DNA of 64,000 bases from Saccharopolyspora antimicrobica (GTDB lineage Bacteria; Actinomycetota; Actinomycetes; Mycobacteriales; Pseudonocardiaceae): assembly GCF_003635025.1 (NCBI RefSeq), contig NZ_RBXX01000001.1, positions 1 through 64,000 of the forward strand. Reading direction: 5' to 3'. Shown one piece after another: positions 61,093 through 64,000 of the stretch. Made by a program: the position numbers and the translations under genes. Position 1 is the stretch's first letter. Each line of letters starts with the position of its first letter. The notes beneath the pieces were generated by a model. The model saw nothing but the letters and a program-made list of their open reading frames with translations, was not told the DNA's origin and made no database searches.

Positions 61093-62688
61093 GTGTCCAG
61101 TCAGCACGGTGAAGACAGGCCGCAGCACGATGCCGATCCGCAGCACGGGCGTCACGATTCCCCGAAGACCTCGACCGCGGCCGCCGCGACAGGTGCGAGC
61201 CTGCTGACGGCATCCCCGGCCACGGCGCAAGACCGTGGACAGGCACCACCGAGCGACAGCGGCGGCCGGGAGCGCCGCTACGTCATCCGAGGCGGGGCGG
61301 TGATGACGATGGACCCGAACGTGGGCGACTTCGAGGTCGCCGATGTTCTGGTCGAGGGCAAGAAGATCGGCGCGATCCTGCCGCGCATCCACGCCCCGGG
61401 AGCCGACGAGATCGACGCCAGGGGGCGCATCGTCGTGCCGGGCTTCGTCGACACGCACCACCACCAGTTCGAGACGGCGCTGCGCGCGTTCCTCGCCAAC
61501 GGCCTGCTGATCAACGACGGATCAGGCTCCCCGAACGCCGATCCCTCGTACATCGAGTACGTCCTGCAGCGGTTCGCGCGCGCCTACCGCCCGCAAGACG
61601 TGCACATCAACACGCTGTTCGCGGGACTTTCCCAGCTCGACGCCGGTGTCACGACTGTGCACGACGTCTCCCAGATCCACCATTCGCCCGACCACACCGA
61701 CGCCGCGGTCCAGGCGCTCGTCGACACCGGACGCCGTTCCGCGTTCGGCTACTTCGAAGGTGACGGCCGCGCCGGGGCGCGCTACCCGCAGGACGCCCAC
61801 CGCATCAGGAACCAGTGGTTCTCCTCCGACGATCAGCTGGTGAGCATGATCATGGGCGGGGAGATCCACCAGCCCGAGGACGTCTACACCCGCTCCTGGG
61901 GCATCGCCCGCGAGCTGGATCTGCCGATCGCCGCACACGCCGTCTCCGGCGCGGGCCACCGGCCGATCATCGACGACCTCGCGCGCGGCACCGGCGGGAT
62001 CGGCAACGACATCGGCTTCGGCCCGGACGTGCTGCTCATCCACATGACCGGCATGTCCGACCTGGCCTGGCAGCGAGCCCGCGACGCGGGCGTGAACGTC
62101 TCGCTGGCCTTCCCCATCGAGATGCACATGCGCCACGGCGTGCCGCCCATCCTCAAGATGCAGGAACTCGGCATGGAACCCTCCCTCAGTTCCGACGTCG
62201 AGACCACCATGGCCGCCGATCCCTTCACCCTGATGCGATCCGCTCTGACGATGCAGCGCATGGTGGTCAACCAGATGGTCCTCGAACAGGGCGACTTCAC
62301 GCCTCCCGACGAATGGCCGACCCCCGCGCCGGGCACCCCGTCGCTGCTCACCGTTCGCGACGTCCTGCGCTACGCGACCGTGAACGGCGCCAAGCACCTC
62401 CGCCTCGACCGCAAGGCCGGTTCTCTCACACCCGGCAAGGAAGCCGACATCGTCCTGCTCGACGCCACTGCGCTCAACGTCGCCCCGCTCAACAGCGTTC
62501 CGGGGGCCGTGGTCACCCTGATGGATCGGACGAACGTCGAAACCGTGATCGTCGCCGGCAAGATCCGCAAGTGGAAGGGACGCCTGATCGACGCGGACCT
62601 GGACCGGTTGCGCCATGAACTCGAAGCGTCCCGAGACCACCTCTTCCGCACCGTGGGCATCCGGCAGGACCTGTACGCGTACAGCTGA
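61093..62688 (+). CDS. amidohydrolase-family deaminase/hydrolase with exported-looking N-terminus
   Basis: The 531-residue protein has the amidohydrolase barrel: metal ligands in VDTHHHQFET, a histidine in PIAAHAVSGAG, IHMTGMS, and Asp in LSSDVETTMAADP, followed by GKEADIVLLDATALN. It resembles cytosine deaminase/atrazine chlorohydrolase-type (AtzA/TrzN) enzymes acting on heterocycles. The N-terminus has a Tat-like hydrophobic stretch (TSTAAAATGASLLTASPATA) with an AxA end but no twin arginine before it. Start GTG 61093 after AAGGAGG. It is divergent from a MarR gene, its likely regulator. Confidence 0.88.
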   Translation: MSSQHGEDRPQHDADPQHGRHDSPKTSTAAAATGASLLTASPATAQDRGQAPPSDSGGRERRYVIRGGAVMTMDPNVGDFEVADVLVEGKKIGAILPRIHAPGADEIDARGRIVVPGFVDTHHHQFETALRAFLANGLLINDGSGSPNADPSYIEYVLQRFARAYRPQDVHINTLFAGLSQLDAGVTTVHDVSQIHHSPDHTDAAVQALVDTGRRSAFGYFEGDGRAGARYPQDAHRIRNQWFSSDDQLVSMIMGGEIHQPEDVYTRSWGIARELDLPIAAHAVSGAGHRPIIDDLARGTGGIGNDIGFGPDVLLIHMTGMSDLAWQRARDAGVNVSLAFPIEMHMRHGVPPILKMQELGMEPSLSSDVETTMAADPFTLMRSALTMQRMVVNQMVLEQGDFTPPDEWPTPAPGTPSLLTVRDVLRYATVNGAKHLRLDRKAGSLTPGKEADIVLLDATALNVAPLNSVPGAVVTLMDRTNVETVIVAGKIRKWKGRLIDADLDRLRHELEASRDHLFRTVGIRQDLYAYS

Positions 62689-62756
62689 GGCCGCGGAGGT
62701 GGCCCCCGGTGACCGGACCGGCGGTTTCACGCGAAAACGGCCCCGCGCACGCGAAA

Positions 62757-62788
62757 GGGGTGGCGATTTCGCGTGGAATCGCCACCCC
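62757..62788. terminator. hairpin between convergent genes
   Basis: GGGGTGGCGATT (62757-62768) pairs with AATCGCCACCCC (62777-62788) over an 8-base loop, between the convergent amidohydrolase and SGNH-esterase genes. It can end both transcripts. Confidence 0.8.
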
Positions 62789-62804
62789 TCGTTTCAGGGT
62801 TCGA

Positions 62805-63602
62805 TCAGCCGGTGACGGAGTTCAGCACCGGGAGGTAGCCCTTGGCGTAGCCGTCGACGTTCGGGTGGAAGGACTCCACCAGCGGGTTGCTCGGGCCGTT
62901 GATCCACTCCTCGCCCGCGCAGACGCCGTGACCGTCGAAGGCGTCGCGGGTGTCGGCGTAGGTGAACCCGGCGGCCTCGGCGCGCTCGGAGATCACCCCG
63001 GCCAGCACGTCGGAGCCGTCGTTGATCCGCTGGCGCTTGGCATCGGAGAAGAACGGGATCCCGCAGCTGCCGAGCGAGGTGAGGCGCGGGTAGCCGAGCA
63101 CCACGACCTTGGCGTTGGGCGCGGCCTCGCGGATGTTGGCGTAGGTGGTGTCGAGCTTGGCGGGCAGCTCGTTGCGCGCCTTCTCCTCACCCGCGCCGAC
63201 CGCGGAGTCGCACTTCTCGTCCGTGCCGAGCAGGCAGTCCTGGATGACGCTGGCGAAGCCCACGTCGTTGCCGCCGATCGAGATGGTGACCAGCGTGGTG
63301 TCCGCGCTGAGCCCGTCGAGCTGGTTGGCGTTGACGTCATCGGTCACCGCACCCGAGCAGGCGGCGAAGTTGAAGTCGGTGACGCCGTTGGCATCGGCCC
63401 AGAGCTGGGCGTAGGCCTTGGGGCTGCGCAGGCAGTCCCCGCTGTCATCGAAGTATTCCCGGGAGCCGACTCCGGAAGCGTAGGAGTCGCCCAGTGCTGC
63501 GTAGTTCTCGGCGGCGGATGTCGCGAACGCGGGTGCGGCCAGCATGGTGCTCGCCGTCGCCACCACCGCCGCGGCACCGACGACGTGCCGTAAGTGACGC
63601 AT
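62805..63602 (-). CDS. secreted SGNH/GDSL esterase-lipase
   Basis: The 265-residue protein has a Sec signal peptide (MRHLRHVVGAAAVVATASTM ending LAAPAFA) and SGNH blocks: Ser40 in ALGDSYASG, ISIGGNDVGF (Gly and Asn), and ESFHPNVDGY with the catalytic His near the C-terminus. Pairs of cysteines (CLRSP/CSGAV, CLLGTDEKC, CGIPF/CAGE) suggest three disulfides as in Streptomyces secreted esterases. It hydrolyses lipid or other esters outside the cell. Start ATG 63602, with GGAGGA just upstream. Confidence 0.93.
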   Translation of the reverse strand: MRHLRHVVGAAAVVATASTMLAAPAFATSAAENYAALGDSYASGVGSREYFDDSGDCLRSPKAYAQLWADANGVTDFNFAACSGAVTDDVNANQLDGLSADTTLVTISIGGNDVGFASVIQDCLLGTDEKCDSAVGAGEEKARNELPAKLDTTYANIREAAPNAKVVVLGYPRLTSLGSCGIPFFSDAKRQRINDGSDVLAGVISERAEAAGFTYADTRDAFDGHGVCAGEEWINGPSNPLVESFHPNVDGYAKGYLPVLNSVTG

Positions 63603-64000
63603 TCTTCCTCCGATCGGAGATCGAAAAACGTCACCATTCAAGGAGAAGATCAGCGGAATCCGGAAGAATTGGCGAATACCCGCCAGTAACGGCGCGGGCG
63701 GCACAGAAATCCATCGGGCGACAGCCGCCAACCGGGCTAATTCATTCCCATCACCACAGCGGCACACCCCGCCGCGGCGCCGACCGCTCCGGCGCACGGC
63801 CACCACGGGAGATCCGGGGGCCGGTCGAGCGCGCGGAAAGAGCCCCTCCGCCAGATCACCGAGCGAATCGAGAACCGAGTTTCGATCACCCAGGGTGATC
63901 GAAACCGAACCCCGCGAAATTCTCCTTGTCGAGAGCTCGGCGAAAAAGCGATTTAAACGTTACCCCTTTTTCCGCGATGCGGAAACGACCAGCGCACGAG
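63603..64000. promoter_or_regulatory. gene-free end of window with a 27-bp palindrome
   Basis: These 398 bases show no convincing gene. They include the upstream region of the esterase gene and, at 63879-63905, a perfect odd-length palindrome: GTTTCGATCACCC, a single A, then GGGTGATCGAAAC. It is too tightly closed for a good hairpin loop and looks more like a protein-binding site. The last 100 bases are relatively AT-rich (AAAAAGCGATTTAAACGTTA), as expected for a promoter of a gene beyond the window. Confidence 0.5.

Overview
The window is about 70% GC and gene-dense, with heavy use of GTG and TTG starts. It carries several families typical of filamentous actinomycetes: an XRE/DUF5753 regulator with its DUF397 partner, an AfsR-type SARP, a CYP102-type self-sufficient P450 fusion, an ECF42-type sigma factor beside a DGPF/YCII protein, and a HelD-like motor. 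This fits the Pseudonocardiaceae, perhaps Saccharopolyspora or a close relative. The genus is inferred from style and no marker gene here proves it.

Layout. 1-5.6 kb: 3' end of a SulP transporter, a frameshifted zinc alcohol dehydrogenase, and a P450-reductase fusion divergent from a PAS/LuxR regulator. 5.6-13.4 kb: a DUF397/XRE pair, a small hypothetical gene and a complete type I restriction-modification operon (hsdM-hsdS-hsdR), whose hsdS is clearly less GC-rich than its surroundings. 13.4-18.8 kb: a decay zone. It holds a peptidase 3' fragment, an SDR 5' fragment, an MmyB-like regulator and a methyltransferase that both lack their middles, and a frameshifted AfsR-type regulator, around one intact tautomerase-like/YHS gene. 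18.8-25 kb: LysR/MFS pair, an EF-Tu-domain-2-like small protein, a structured leader with a 12-codon ORF before an MHS-family transporter, an AbrB switch protein and another MFS transporter.

25-35 kb: an acyl-CoA catabolic cluster. It comprises LysR, MHS transporter, acyl-CoA dehydrogenase, ADP-forming acyl-CoA synthetase, a DUF35 zinc-ribbon/OB protein, a thiolase-fold protein lacking the usual cysteines, an SDR and a CaiB-type CoA-transferase. The parts resemble the bbs (benzylsuccinate) beta-oxidation set. 35-39.6 kb: GntR regulator, two FAD amine/amino-acid oxidases and a sodium:solute symporter. 39.6-48.2 kb: a phosphotransferase, dienelactone hydrolase, DUF418 protein, two-component system, a DnaJ-membrane-NERD protein preceded by a likely structured RNA with a strong terminator, and a DGPF/VOC/ECF-sigma group. 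48.3-55.6 kb: a homoprotocatechuate (4-hydroxyphenylacetate) meta-cleavage cluster with divergent halves. It has ALDH, a DapA-like aldolase, GntR and an FAH-RraA fusion on one side, and an extradiol dioxygenase and MHS transporter on the other. 55.6-64 kb: amino-acid permease, HelD-like protein, Ubl-Mut7-C protein, MarR/amidohydrolase pair and a secreted SGNH esterase.

The most unusual feature is a family of 44-bp AT-rich elements with the same plan (18-bp arm, 8-bp core usually containing GACGTC, 18-bp arm). Five copies occur at 25.0, 28.7, 30.9, 31.0 and 53.0 kb, and a GC-shifted relative lies at 49.9 kb. All lie at the borders or inside the two CoA/aromatic catabolic clusters. Several genes (ADH, AfsR, the MFS at 19.8 kb) carry single-base shifts in G/C runs, which could be real decay or sequencing error.
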